In this document: in pieces, positions 38,257 through 52,923 of the stretch | Position numbering within the stretch: the first letter of the stretch is position 1 | Layout of the letters: each line of letters opens with the position of its first letter | NCBI GenBank assembly: GCA_006937955.1 | Contig: SSNP01000001.1 | Location: forward strand, 7,820,165-7,884,164 | Source of the DNA: Pachypanchax playfairii | Taxonomy: Eukaryota > Chordata > Actinopteri > Cyprinodontiformes > Aplocheilidae | Length of the DNA stretch: 64,000 bases | Reading direction: 5' to 3' | Made by a program: the position numbers and the translations under genes | Notes under the pieces: model-generated | What the model was told of the DNA's origin: nothing | Databases searched by the model: none | Seen by the model: the letters and a program-made list of their open reading frames with translations, nothing else

Positions 38257-39149
38257 ATTAATAAAAATGTAGAAGGTGTCTTTGCCCTCTTCAGCTGGTG
38301 ATGCCCATTTATGGGCTCTGCCATGTTGTATTAATCAGGCTATAATCTGTGTGTAAGCAGGTCACTTCTGAACTGAAATAACCTGAACTAAACTGGTGAA
38401 GCCTTTCAGACGGAAATGAAAGGTTTCCAGAAAAAAGTCCAGCTGTCTTTTTGAAAAGAAAAGAAAACAAAAATAAATAGAGAATTGTCATGGTAAGAGC
38501 TTTACAATTTTGGGGATATCAGACTCATGGATGGTTGATATGTGATGCTGCAACTAAATCAGTAAACTGGTATAAAGAATGGAAATATATTATGAATGAG
38601 ATATATTTTTTGCATTATGTAAAGACACTTTCATGCTCTGAAACATAAATTTATATAATTTCTCTGACACCCGATTCCAAACAGCTGTTTCATACACAGT
38701 ACTGTCTTGTCCAGTTTAGTAAATTAGAATAAACCCCTTTTTCTCTTTCTTGCTGAATGGCTCAGAGGCCATATGCTTTGTGTTACATTCAGACTGAACA
38801 TGCAGAGTCTCAACGCTTGAACTCATTTCTCGTAATTCATTCAGTCGACTGCTTTTGTGTTTGAAACACAAACAGACACAGACCATTTCCTTTGTGGTAT
38901 TTGCCCCAAGGGGCTGTTTGTTTGTCATTCTTTAAGCCAGTACACATTTTAAGCTGCATGGTGGGATACAAATGTGCATAGAATTACCAAAGCAAATATC
39001 ACAAAGCCATAACCATAAAATTTGTTTTAACTAAGTGAGTGTCTGTTATAATAGATTATATTAGGTTTCTGTTATTATATGTTTTGAAATGTTTGACTTG
39101 AGGGGAGCTGAGTTAAAAACAACCTAACTTAGATTAATTTGGTTCCCCA

Positions 39150-39247
39150 GCACTGTAAAAATTTGGACAGAGCCAGCCTTGGGTTGTTTTAACTCAGTAG
39201 GTAGGTTTGACCCATCACATTGGGTTAGGTAGTCCAACCCCCCAAAA
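39150..39247. repeat. Fragment of an element with cactgtaaaaa end and GGGTT/AACCC words
   Basis: Contains cactgtaaaaatttgg followed by cttgggttgttttaactca, then attgggttaggt and ccaaccc. This pattern resembles the ends of the larger element at 52924-54427. The other end was not found. Confidence 0.4.
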
Positions 39248-39739
39248 TTGATTACATTTACCAACATGTTGAGTTTACTTGTGTAGCACCTCATTAACTT
39301 TAATCCAATTTTATTTTAGGAAGAAAACTCTTTTTCTAGCAAAAACTAAAATTATTAATAGAACAAACCAAGTTAAATGCATTTTTTAAAATAGTTTGAG
39401 TTTTACCTTTACACTTTCTGTACTGAAGCAGATACCCATCTATGTCTAATTGCATCATGTTTTGATTTAAAATAGCTTACTGGGAGGAATGATGTAGCAC
39501 ATTCCTGACCCAAATGCAGAGTCAGAATGTTACAATATAAATCACAATTCTTGTTTCTTATTGCCAGTCATAGATGGAAGTCACATATCACATATCTCTA
39601 GTACATGGGCTGAGAGTTCTTCATAGGGAGCGATAGAGGTGGTCTCTTCACTTGCTCACAGTTTTTAGAGCTTAAAAACCTTGAACCTTGTAATCTGTGT
39701 AACCTGAACACATAGGATCAGGTGGAAATAGTTCCATGC

Positions 39740-40190
39740 AGGCCCGGCGTCATGGGCAGGCCGGGCCCGCCCATTCACGCATCAGGCCCGTCCATGATTG
39801 GCCCAGCTCAGAAGTGTGATGTGAGAGTCGTAGCTTATCCACACTCATATGCATTAGAGAGAAGCTATAGGCAAGCTGGCTTTAACAACTGAACAACTTT
39901 AACAACTTTAACAACTCAACTTCAACTGCGGCTCCTTTTGGAGAACAAAACCAAACATTCTGACCACTGATCTAGAACAGAGCGATCGTTCAGAAAAACT
40001 TCAGAACCTTCCTCAGCTAGTTTCCTTTTTAAATGTAAATGTGTAATATGGAAACGGAGTGTCAAAAAGGGCAGTTTTGACCTAGAAATATGTAACAAAC
40101 TGCCAACAGGAGGCAAAAACGCTAATGGGTTAAATAAAAACTGTGCCCCCAAAATAAAGTGCTCCCCCTCCCCCTAAATTGTCCTGGCGC
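39740..40190. mobile_element. Possible hAT-like element (weak)
   Basis: The left end starts caggcccggcgtcatgggca and is GC-rich. The right end reads cctggcgccatg, partly complementary to the left. Between them are runs such as gtgcccccaaaataaagtg, reminiscent of fish hAT ends. No convincing 8-bp target duplication and no transposase domain were seen, so this is a weak call. Confidence 0.35.
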
Positions 40191-41068
40191 CATGTAAGAG
40201 ATTTTGTTCAGAATTTTAGCTTAATTGAGATTTGGTCTGTGTTTATGTTCTCACAAATATGATGTTCATTGGGGGACTCCAGTACCTTAAGGGTTAACTT
40301 GAATAGGAAAGGATAAGGCTATGAGTGTGCATGTTGATGCCATATGTCTACACAATACATTTTGGTAACTCTTGTGCACCTTTTGTTTCAGTTTGTAAGT
40401 TTATTTCATTTAATTTATTTGGGTTTGCTGTTTAAATGGTGGGGATACACTGGTTCCACATGCAAGTTCACACATTTAGTTAACTACTTTATTTCACCAA
40501 TTATTTGTATTCTCTTACCGGATTTGAGAGTTCATCCACTTCCTGCTTCCTGGGAGAGCTGAGTAGGGCAAATATTGTTGAAGGACTTCAATCAACTAAA
40601 TATAGGAGGCGCTAATTGGACAGACCAAACTCTTCCAAGAGGAGGGGATCAAAGAAATTCCTTTAGTTTATTTCTTTATGATGTTGGGTAACATATTTAA
40701 GTTTGAAATACAGTTAGGTTTAGATGTTAATGTTTTTTAGTTTATTAACAATTCAACTATACTGATTAGTTTGTTTGCTTGTAGTTAGTAAATGTTTGTC
40801 TAGTGATCCCCATTTGTTTCACATGGTCTGGTCAGCCAGCTTACCCTTGTGTGTCTTTGTCTGTGTGATGAGTTCTGTTGTTCAGTCAGTGGACTTGATT
40901 GAGTTCCATTTTTGATTGTTTAACCTCTTTTATGTGCTCTAGTTATTTTGTTAATATACTTTGGGGGACAGGAAAATAAAAGAACAGCCCCTGTTTGGAA
41001 GAACCTCTGTGCTCCCTCCACTTATTTGACTCGGTCCATCACACCATGTACTTTGCATGCTTGATGAC

Positions 41069-41193
41069 TCCATCCATCAATTTTCTATACTTGTTTCTGT
41101 GTAGATTCACAGAGTGCTGGAGTCTATCTGCAGCCACTGAGTACACTGTGGGTAGTGGTAGGTTAGTGGTTCATCACATGGTCACATAGAAAC
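41069..41193 (-). mobile_element. SINE-like dispersed repeat fragment (minus strand)
   Basis: Starts ccatccatcaattttctatac, the reverse of a family 3' end. It continues with gctggagtctatctgcagcc and a degenerate region ending cacatggtcacatagaaac. Same family as the copy at 5450-5725. Confidence 0.6.
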
Positions 41194-42830
41194 ATGCTTG
41201 ATGCATAACATCCCAACTTTGTGAACTTATTCATCATATTTTTCAGCTGTAGTGATACTTTAAGTATTTTTAATAGATTCTTTATTTTTTATTTTTATTA
41301 TTTCTTATTTATTTTCCCATGACACCCAAATTTGAACATAGTCTGTTGAAGTCAGAACCTTGAGAAGTGTTGAATTTAGCTAAGCATCTTTCCCCGAAAC
41401 CTGTCGTCTGTGCACTGCTGACACACTAGATGTGTGGAAGACCCAGACCCCTTGAACAGATTTGACCACAGAGCTGTGAAATTAAACAGATTACTGATTA
41501 ACACCAGAAAGTACTCAGACAGACATCTCAGTGAAGGTTGCCCACCCAAGTCTGTTATTTTATTAAAGCTGTCTACAATTATAATTTGTGAAAGAATTCT
41601 GTTTTGAAAACACTGACTAGCTTTTTATGTCAGCACTGTTCACTATCAGTTTGATTTTTCTTGTTGTTTTTAGTAATGATTATTCTTTTTATTTTGGTTT
41701 CTTTTTTGAATAAGATGATGTGATTTAAAACTAACCCCAAGTTAACATTATAACTAATAATGTTAACTTGATTTGATAACTAGATTTGGCTAATCCCCTC
41801 TTAAAGTTGCCAAAACATAAACTAGTTTTACCATGTAAACAGTTTAAAGCAGAGGAAAGACAAAGTGCATTAAAGAGCTTCTCAAACTTGTACTTTTGCC
41901 CTTATGGCCCTTAAACCTTCAGTTCACAGTAAGATTGTTCTAATTCTCTGGCACTGAAACATTTTCTGAAAAAAAGAAATAAATGAAAACTTAAGAAGAT
42001 GGACTGATGGGTTGGGCCTTTGTCTGCAGTAATGAGGGCGTGGCTCAGTGTGTCATGTTGAAGAAGTAGAGCCTAAAGACAGATTAGTTAACCTGATTCA
42101 AATGTTTAACTACTTATTCAATATGTCAAGTTCTCCAAAAGCCTGCTGATTACCTAATCATTCAAACCGGGTGTGGAAAGAGGGGGACATCTAAACAAAC
42201 GTCAGTGTCCCTTGAGGACTGGATTGGGTGATCACTGGTGCTGGTATTCCTAAAATTATTATTTTTTAAATGGCTATAGGATATGTTTTTATTTTCATTA
42301 TTTAAGATGATTCACTCACAGGGCTTTTTTACTTCTGATCATGGATGTTTGGAAATTTCAGTTTCCGTTGCTGTGATGCAAGTGTTATCAGGGATTTTTT
42401 TCCAACTTTTAGCTGTTTTTCCTTTTCTTTCAGTGCTTTTAAATAACTTGGACAATTTTACATTTTACTTTTATAAGGAATTTTAAAAACAGTACTTTCT
42501 CTTTAAAAATTACCAAGAAAAGAAAGTTGATGTCGGTTCAACTAGCGGTGTTGCTAATGGTAGCCTTCCCCTGCTACCACACAGAGACTTAACATGTTTG
42601 CTTTTATGCTCCAGCTGCTTTCTTGAGTAGAGAAATGACATGCTGTCAGTGTCATTCAGGCTTTCTAATAAGCTTGATAATAGCAATTATGTTTTCATCG
42701 TTCAGTGTGACTGTGTTCCAGATACATTTAACATTTTTTGTTCTCTCATGTTCAGAATTTGATGGTTAACTTCTTGTTCTCTTGTGAGGTTGCATTACCT
42801 CATGTTACTTGTCTGTGTAAGGTGCTTGAA

Positions 42831-42983
42831 GGGTTCTTGTGTCCTAAGACATGTTTGTAAAGGGTTCTTATGTCCTGTGACAAATGTGTGAAATGTTCTT
42901 GTGTCCAATGACATGTTTGTAAAAGTTTTTTGTGACATGTGTTTAAAGGGTTCTCTGAGACATGTTTCAATGTTTGTTGCTCC
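42831..42983 (+). repeat. Degenerate minisatellite, about 31-bp unit, 4-5 copies
   Basis: The units gggttcttgtgtcctaagac plus atgtttgtaaa repeat with changes at 42831-42861, 42862-42893 and 42894-42923, then two shortened copies to about 42983. No coding or mobile context is evident. Confidence 0.85.
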
Positions 42984-45900
42984 GAAAGGTTTCTCTAAGT
43001 ATTTATTCCAGTTTGAGTCTGTTATTCCAAAAAAGAGCCATGTTGAATGTTAAAGCTTTTGATCTTTGTGATCCCAAAGCAGCACTGGAGAATGAGTGAA
43101 TTTTAAAACTTTGGGTTTCTGACTTAGTTCAATGCCACATTGACTTTCATAGTTTCAGAGTTTCTGGGTCTAAAACTGAGGGTAGGTTGATGTATTATAT
43201 TTCACAGCTTTGTTTTCAAGCCAGGTGACATTTTTCCAGAACTGCGATTTGCTTTTTAGTACCATGCCAATGAGTAAAGAAACAATGTACTTCAAGGGTG
43301 TGCTTTTTTACTTTGATGATGTTTACAATATATATTGTTTTATGATTAAAATTAGAAAACATTTTGTAAAATTTGAAGGAAGAAAAGACACTTTTGCTAT
43401 AATAGAAAGACACCTTGAAAGATGTAGCAAAGCAGAGAAGAAAACATCAAACAGGTTTTTACTTACTCGATAAAACTCAGACATAAAAGAGAAAAAAGAA
43501 AAAAAAAATGAAAGGACAATGCAAAATGGATGCAAGCATAACATCACTATTTTGTTAGGTAAATCAACCTGCTAACATATTCTATGGGTGGTATTTGCTT
43601 TGGTTTACGCTTTCAAAATCTTTAAAAAAATACCATATATTTCATCAAACAAATTCCACATCTTTTAGCTAGTGTCTGTTTACTGCTATTTTTTTCAACC
43701 TGTACTCAATTGACCTTTACAGAGCCCTGCCCCCTTAGTTACTGTTGCTATGTCCGACAAACAAATAGTAAAACATGACCAGTGCAACAGATTGCCATGA
43801 CTGGAAGATGTATTCCCTCTTCCATTTTTTGGAGCAATACCTTTGCGAGTCAATGTTTGTTAGTCCTGCTCACATAGTAACGGTTGTGTGATTGGACAAT
43901 GGCCATTTTGGCAGAGGGGCCAGCGAAAGGTCAGTCAGAGCAACTTATTACAGGCAAAAATCAGAACATTATTTCAGCTACCTTTGTATTTCCATGGATA
44001 ATTTCTTTGTTGAAACTTTTGTTAAATGTCTAATTAAATTAAATTGAAATTGGTCAGAAACATTTGAAAATGGCTGGACACAAAGAACCTAATCTACCAT
44101 AGAGACTGTAAAAAGGCAAGCTGGTTGAATGTTAGTTAGACAGATTGATGAGGCTGCTACAACTCCTGACACTGGGGTTAAAATATAAATGAATGTACAA
44201 ATAACTGATTTGCTTAGTGTCTATTACTTTCAAGTTTTACTTTTATGCTTTGGTTTGCCTACAAATATGTGTTTGTAACCGTTAGTTTTAACATTATTGC
44301 ATACTGAGACTTGATGCTACCCATGGAGACGCTCTTCTTGCCACCTTTTAATGCCCATCGAATTCTTCAGAAGAAAAACATACATACATGCAGGCATGCA
44401 TAAAACATACTCGTATAATTGGTATCCTGCACAAACATACATGCTATTAATGTGTTTTCTTCCAAACTGATAGCATATAAAAGCTTGTTCAGTGTGCAAT
44501 TACAGTGACAACTTTCCAAGGAAAACATGTGTGAAAAACACCACTGTAACACTCATGATCACAAATGAAATGTAAGAAGACTAAAATTCCTTGTAATAAG
44601 AGTAGAAAAAATATGTTGTCTGAGTATTTGGAATTTGTATTTAAATCAGGCAATTGAAAACAAGTAGCTGTTTAGAGACAATAATGCCCAAAGTAACAGC
44701 CCACAGTTGCTTTGCCAAAAGTGCCTTCTTTGCTGAAATAGCTATTTGCCAAGATAAAAATGAGGAAGCTCATTACCCATGTCAGTTTTGCTCACTGATG
44801 AGACGCACAGTGCTCCAACTCAACAACTGCCAGGGGCAAAGTAAGAACGGGGGAAACAGAGAAAAACCAAATCTGCCACTCCATTCATGGCTAAACGCCA
44901 TTTACTGTAAAATTTGGTTCATTGTGATGTGACTGTCATTGTCTTGCAATTAAAAAGGATCAAAGTAATCCTGGATCTCTTACCAAGACTGTAATCAAAT
45001 CCCTCAAACAGCTTGTTCTCAGCAAACTCATTGACTCTAGTCTGAATAAGCAAATGTTTAAGAAATATTCAGTCCAAATTCCCAAAGCTTTTAGACAATG
45101 ACATAAGAAAAGTATTTTGTTTCGCAGTGATTTTTTTCCCTTGTGAGTTCTGTTAGACGAGCTTACACGTGGGAGTTTTATGTCTCAGTCACAATGCAAA
45201 GAACAAGACAAATTATGTTACATTACATGTATAATTTTAACTGCTCAAAATACTTAGAGTTACTTACTGAGAGAAAGGGATTTCATTTTATTATGATGTA
45301 ATGTTATGGTTGTTTTACAAGCTTCGGGATTCTGATGAACTAATTAATAAACTAAAATAAATGTACATTATCAAGTAATTATAAACACAAGTTATTAATG
45401 AAAAATACATTTAAATTAGCTTAATTCATTTGTCTGAAATGTGGTTTCAATTTCATATTCAGAGATATGATCTGTTTTTTTTTTTTCCAGACTTATATTT
45501 TAGACAATGTTATGAATTCAGTCTACAGTATGTTACCACAGACAATAACCAATGTTCAATATTTTCTTCAGTGATACTGAAAAATGTACTTCATAGTAAA
45601 TTCACTTATTCACTCTTTAGGCCTGTAAAAGCAGGACTGTTGTACAAAACATGAAGTTCTGCTAAACTTGATTTAAAGTGCACTGCTTATTACATGCAAA
45701 TGAGATTTGATGTTGAATAGTCACTGTTCATGTCAAAGCTTTGTTTATTAGATCACAAAGCAATGCCTGTTTGTTTGTTTGTACCTGGTTTCCATTTGAC
45801 TTGATTTTTTTTTTTTTTTAGTTGACTTGTCTTTAAGCTACATGTGCCATGGATGATAATAAACAGAAACCCCTGTGTGCATAATTATTTACTTAGTGAG

Positions 45901-48454
45901 GCGAATTTGAATTTTATTCACTTTGCAAAAAACAGCTCTAGAGATTTGTCACTGTTCAATTAGATGCTTCACACTTCCTAAAGAAGGAAAAACACTCAGA
46001 GATCAAGGGACTTGGAAAGTAAAATTAACATTTCAGATTCATGTTGTGCAAAATATACAGTAGGATGTAGGAGTAAATGTCCACTGGGAAACATGTTAAT
46101 AAAGATTTTTAGAGCCTGTGCAGGTTGTGTCTAACAACAATTAAATGCCATTGAACTAATTGGGCATCCCAGGGAAGTGTAAAAAAATGACCACACAACG
46201 GTTTCTAAAAATATTTAATATTGATATTAATATTGGAGGTACAATATACTGCAAATACATTTAAAACAAGTGTGTGAAGAAATATACACATCGGGCCAAA
46301 ACTGTGTCTTTATTTTATCTAATTATTTTTATATACATTTATTGTTAGCACTACTGGCACCATTCACATCTGTCTATCTTAAAGTGGGTGGCTATTCAAT
46401 AAAATGTCTAGAAAAAAGACCATGGCTATGATTTGTGGCCACACGTTTTTTTTTTTTTTTTTGGTAAAAGAAATATGGCTTTTTTGTTGTTTTTCATTTC
46501 CTGAAAAGTTTCATTTTTGGTTAAACAAGGTTTCTGCTAGACAGCAACATTTTTTTTCTGTGATGTAAACAAACAAAAAAGATTGTTACTTGTTATTAAC
46601 ATATTTTGGCAAATATTAAAAATCTAGAAAAAGAATTGAATGAATGCAGTGACTGATCAGAAAAACAGAAATCATAAACTTTGCTTATTTTATTTTAGAG
46701 AATGTAAAACTATCTGGTGTGCAGAACTCATCACAAAGCAATGTTCTGGTTTCAACAGAATTGTAGAAGACATGCCTTCCACACAATCTGTGGAAGAATT
46801 AGGCCTATTATAAAAATTGCATTAGCTTTTTCATCACTGCATCTTACTATGAAATGATGGACATCCACAGATTTTCATGTTAAATAATTGACTTTTTCAG
46901 TGATGCTTCTGTATGCTAAATGATCAGCTTTGATAACATTTTTCCTTTGAACATGATTTTTCACCAAATACTAAAAATAGTTGGTCATTTTAGATTTCAT
47001 TAAATTATTTTTCAGTCCTTACCATATGTTTATCATGTACGATAACTGATGGTTACATTTAGAGAGCTGGATGTTTTAGTTGATTATTGCTGGAGATAAT
47101 AAAAGTCATGTTACTGTTAGCAGCCTATTTTGAGAAGCATTCAACAGGGAGTTTCCAAAATGTGTAAAAAACATTGCCAAGTGCTCTCAGTTTCCTTACA
47201 GGTGTTGCAGGATATCACAACTCTGCCATTGGCACATCTCAGTTATGTGGAACCCCAACTGGAACCACTCTCAGTTTTGTTTCCGTAAGTCAGGATGTGT
47301 GAAAAATGTGTGTAGATTCTCAGTCATCCAGGATGTGTTAAACTTTAAAACTTTGAGCTCATCTAAATGTGTAAAATCTTGTATGTTGGTCCAGCTCTGT
47401 TAATAATTTTGATTTATTCACAACATTCTGAGAATTGTATTTTTTTGAAGTTTGTTGATAAAAATAAATTAAAACTAACTGACTAAATAAGTATGTAAGT
47501 TAATTAAAGCATTTGATAAAAAAATTGGATGCACTGAATATAACAGCTGCATTGTGAGCATGTCAGTATTGTCAGTGGTTTGGTTTCTTTTATTCTCTTT
47601 TCTATAAACTCTATAATTAAAAATGGTTATTCGCTATTTGTGAGTGTTGCCCACAGTCAAGGGATACAGGCAGAGGGGGAACATAAGAGTTAGACAGAAT
47701 GAGACTTAATGATAAATGTCTGCAGCTGTAATTAAACCATGGATTTTGTGAATGCTCCATATGCACTGACGAGCTGCTTTATTCATATTACACACACCTT
47801 GAATTCAAAATTTGCACCAGAATGCAGAGCCTGACAAATGTTAATTTTATTATTTAAAAAAGAAAAACAGAATAACAGCTGCCTGTGGGCAACTTTATTC
47901 TCACTGAATAATTATCTTCCACCTAAAACACTGCAAGTGTATTTGCATTTTGTATTGACATATCTTTAATACCTTGCAATTGGATAAGGTTCAGTAGGGG
48001 ATATCAGCTGGACCACACCCACACTGAGGTGTGTTAATCCTTTAAGTTTTTTTTTTCCTTTCTATTTTTAAGGCGGGTGGGATTTTTATGATTTGAGCTA
48101 TAGATGAGACACATTTTATTACAAATATTATTGGATTACTTTCATTTTTGGTTATAGCAACAGTTATCTGGGTCACTTTGTCATGTAAGATGGTAGAAAA
48201 TCAATAACATCTTTGTTTCACACAAGCCATAGCTTCAAAAGCAACTTTTGTTTGTCCTGGAAGGAAACAATTATCATATTATTATTTTCCATCATAAAAC
48301 TGCTCGTATCTTCTTTTTGAGAGATTTTAAGTACTTAAAATGCATCTTTTACCCTTCTCTTTAGCTCCTTACTTTTGTTCTTCAACCTCCTTATGACAGG
48401 ATTTTCAGTTCATGAAATAATTTAACTACCATTTGAAGAAAGAAAACAGCCAAT

Positions 48455-48575
48455 TAGTATCTATACCTGCTTTTTCCTGTTCATTGTCACGTGGAGCTGG
48501 TGCCTCTCCAGTGGACACCAGGCAAGAGACAGGGTTACACTCTGGACAGGTCACCAGGCCAATCACAGGAAAGAC
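48455..48575 (-). mobile_element. SINE-like dispersed repeat fragment (minus strand)
   Basis: The words tatctatacctgctttttcc, ggagctggtgcctctcc and ctctggacaggtcaccaggc are, on the minus strand, the 3' half of the family seen at 5450-5725 (compare ctggtgacctgtcaagggtg there). The 5' part is missing. Confidence 0.65.
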
Positions 48576-50142
48576 ATAAAGTTTTTAATGCAGTTTGACA
48601 ACAAACAAAGATTTTAGTTATCTATTGTTTTTTTTTTATCAAATACAAAGACGAGACTATGCAAATTGAAACTACAAAATGCTAATTGTAGGCCCAGCCA
48701 TGCTGTACTAGTATGTTTGGAACAAGAGTCTTAGCCCCAGAAATGTGGGGCTAAAAGTCCCACCTACTCACACAATAATGCTGTTTTGTAAATCATCTAT
48801 AATCACAATGAAACAAATGAACAAAAACAATTGTTTCAACATGCAGCAACTCAGAAAAGACCGAGCAAATCAACAAAAGTTAGAGCCTAAATAAATTATC
48901 TTAAGTGTTTTTTTTCTTTACTTTTAACAAAACCAGAGTCTCAGTTTACAAAGATTGGGGTGGGGGAATGATTACACACACATGGTTAAAAGAAAATGAT
49001 TACTCCTGTTTATTCCAATTACACTTTATTTTGTAATAAAATGAATTATTTTTTTACAGTTTTAGAAAAGATGTCACTTGGTAAAATTAATCCATGTTAA
49101 GGTGAAGATACTAGAAAAAGAACTGCTGAGGAAAGTGCTAATCAAGCAACACAAAGGGTGAGAAACATGACACATTGTCATAATTTCAGTTTTGCTGATT
49201 CATAGTTTTGGGTTTTTGTCCTTTCTCAAAATGGACCACTGCAAATGAGAGCTGGGAAATTATGTGCAGCAAAGGTCCAACTGGCTGGTTGTCAGCTGGG
49301 AGCATTTCAGTCAATACAGAATGTCCACTAACCACTCAGCCATCAGTGTCGCCTACACAGCACTTTATTTACTTCAGAACTTTATTTTACCTTGTTCTCC
49401 ACTTTCCACTTTCAAGTCTTTTTTTCTATTGTTCACTACTTTATTGAAGATAAAAAATAAGTAAATTTGCTCTTTTTGACCACTTGGTAATCCCATCTTT
49501 ATATACAGTATATAAATCCTGGCAGCAGATGATAAGGAAGTAAAAACCATGACTTAACATTTTGTTGATCCATATGAAAGCATTACCCAGAGATACACAC
49601 AGATAAGTTGAGGTCTTACAATTGCCTGGACTGCTATATTATAAATAAATATTATCTATTTATTTTTCAGCCAAATATTCTCAGATTTGCTGGTGAAATA
49701 ATTTATATTACTCACGATTTCTTTATGTCTGACGGATCTGTTTTGTTGTCACATTCTTCCATTATGTTTTGTTCTGTTCACTGTGTAGAATTACTGAAAC
49801 CATCATTCTCATAAACCAACCCTGAATAATCACATACTGGTTGTGGATGTAAATGCACATACATTCACAATTTATTTTGCAGACTTTCTCAAAAATTTGA
49901 AAGGAATGAAAAATGTATGTGAATGGAAACCCACCTGCTATTTACTCAGACTGTTTGTTTCATATTTCCCAGTTAATGAGCAATTTTTGTCAATAAACAA
50001 GCCAACGTGACTGAATCAAAGAGTTGTTCATCAGAGGTGATTTGCACAGAACTTTTCCATCTCATCCTTATATTTTGAACAAAAAAAAAGCATTTATCAA
50101 ATGAAGACAAAAATCCAGGAAAAGTTCATTTAAGACTATATT

Positions 50143-50217
50143 TACACTGCAAGTTAAAAGTTTTGGATACATTTTCTAATTAAATTGAATGTGTTCAAAC
50201 TTTTGACTGGTACTGTA
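50143..50217. mobile_element. 75-bp palindromic remnant of a Tc1-type element
   Basis: The left arm (tacactgcaagttaaaag, tttggataca) is an imperfect inverted repeat of the right arm (tgtgttcaaac, ttttgactggtactgta). The right arm matches the terminal repeat of a very common fish Tc1-like family. The two arms nearly touch, so almost the whole interior is gone. TA dinucleotides lie at both outer ends, as expected for Tc1/mariner targets. Confidence 0.65.
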
Positions 50218-52923
50218 CATGTGTCTTACATGAGTTATAAAGCAGTGACTCATCCGTCAGGTTACAATTCTTTGTAGCCTCAGCAGCCTGTAAAGAAAAA
50301 GACTGCTGCCCTTGGCACACACCCCCATCGATATTTAGATGGCTTTAAAACTGGCTTTTTGGAATAGTGTTAATTTTCTCTTACATAAAGAGTGTGTCAC
50401 TGAATAGCCTCTGGTGAATATCACTGAAATAAGGTTATTTTTCAAACAAGCCAAATGAGGGGTTGACCAGGGTGAAGGTTTAGAGGAGGACAATGATGAC
50501 ACATCAAGAAGTGGCTTTACAGCTGACTTAGTCAGCTTTGTTTGCTTTCAAATAGCTTCCAAAACCTTTTGGTCTAGTGTCCCTCACCAGGAGTTGATGT
50601 CAGGGAGTCTGGTGATAGTGGAGTTTAAGAATCAACCAACAGAAAGGAAGATTCACACTCCCAGAGATTAGCGGTTGTGTAAGGGAATCCCTTCTTGAGG
50701 TCTAAACTTTGAGGATCATCTTTGTAGCGCTATGACTGAATCCAGTCTTACTAGCTCACAGCCCAGAAAAGTACTGAATCCCAGCCAGCTGGACCTCTGC
50801 GGCTAATTGTTGTTTATATGAAAAGTAAAAAGAAGAAGGAGAGAAATCAGGCTCCCCTGCCAGTCTTGTCACTGAAATAGGGCAGTAACAGTCTGAGTTT
50901 CTTTGAACACTCTGGCAAGATTTCAGAAAGGATCTTCGGGGAACAGAATCATAAGAAATTATCTCTCAAAGGTGTTGGAACAAAGGAAAAAAGTTGCAAC
51001 TGCTGAAAGTTTATTGCTCTGGAGCCAGTGAGAAACTATTTTCAGCAGCACAACAGCTGATTGTTATCAGGAGCTGTGACAGGTACATACTGTATAACTA
51101 CAGGATTCAAAATCACATCCAAATACACTGAATCATCACAGTAAAAGAAAAACAACATATAATGTGGGTGTATATTTGACCACAATATCAGACATCTATG
51201 GCACATGTTTGTGTGCACACTTTTGAATTTTTATACCATTAGATGTTTTCTGAATTGTAAAAAATGTTAGTCTGTGTTTTAAGAATAATTTAATGCCAAT
51301 CTATAAACTAAAATTAGACATTTCCCACCTTTGTTCACCCTACGCTGTTTAAAAAAATTGCTTGCCACCTGCATTGTCCTTTCTGTGAATATGTTAATGT
51401 TTCTAAAATTGTGGCAGCAGAAAAAAAAATACCCAGTGGACCATTAAAGGGGTTTGATTTAATGTCATTAAAATGCAAGAGAGCTGTCAGTGTACTTTTG
51501 TTTTGTAACACTTACATTTTATGAAATATTGTAATTTGACAGAATATTATGTTAAATTTAGCATTTTTCATACTTTATGTTTGAACTTGACCTATTAAGT
51601 TGAAGTGTTTCATAACCAAAAGTAGTACATGTGAAGTATCAGACATATTTAGTCATGCAAATTTTCTGCTCCCACTTCTGCTAACGAGAGATTTCAGAGT
51701 CACAAAGCTATGAAAGAAACAGGAACAATACAGAACATGTATTACATGTATGTATACAACATGTATTACACACAAGCTTAAGGTACACTGACAATGAGAA
51801 AATGAGGATTCATTATTTTAATTAACAGCAAATAAATAGGTTTTCCTGAATCTAATACAGTGTTGTTGTTTTTTTTTACTGAAAAACTAACTGGTTAAAT
51901 AAATAGATTAAAAAGACTGACAATCACAGTCTGGACATGACAGACCAAATCTACCAAACCATTACTTAGCTTCAAGTTTTAACATGTCCAGATACTGGGT
52001 ACTAGTCCAAGATATGGTTCTCATGACTGAGAGCCTAAATTTAGATATTTAGTGTCTGGAATTAATTTTTGGACTAGTAGCTGTCAGTGCTTTATTATCT
52101 GGTGGTAAATGTATGTTTCATTGATTAATAAATACATAAATAAATTACAGTCTGAATTACATTTAACAGATTGTGACTGAATAAAAAAAATGCAGTTCAA
52201 AAAAATTATAGGAGCATGTCAGTCATGGATGACCACACTGATCTCCATATCTTCTAAACACAGCCTTGTTCTCTGGGGTCACCTTGTCCAACTGCTCTGT
52301 TGCATGGGCTTCATGCTTAATCCACAATTTACTCCCATGCTCTAAAAGCACATAGTTTATGGACAAACAAAGCTCAAATCATGTCAGTGAAGCTTGTGTT
52401 ACTGTGCTGATTTGCACTTTAAACACCTGGGATTCAAGTTAATACATATGGTAAGGCCACGATAATGCTGAAATTACTTTTAGCTAAACAGGTTTATTTT
52501 TAATCACATTTTAGAGAAGAACAATCTCAGGAATTGGGATGATACATGGATGATAATAATAATAATGCATAATATACTTTAGCAACAATAGATAGAAATA
52601 AAAAAGTCCAATGTTCCACTGATTCTTTCTTGTTTTTTGTACTTCTTATGCATCTCTCATGCCAGTATAAAGTCTCTTATGTACCTAATTGTTTATTCTA
52701 ATCCCATTAAACAGAGTAAGTAGATAGTAACACATAAAAAATGTCTAGCTGTATCTGGCCACCAAAAATCATATACTAATTTATTCTACAAAATGTAAAT
52801 GAATAAGATATTTGAATCCACAGTACAGAAGAGTGTAACTCAGGTCTAAACTCTGAGATCTCTATTCCATTACCATGCAATTCTTCTAAAAAAACTATCA
52901 ATATTACCTTATTCAAAAATCAA

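Noticed and set aside
44654..44932. 92-residue open frame with several Cys residues
   Set aside because: Cys spacing does not match a zinc finger known to me, and there is no splice or homology support.
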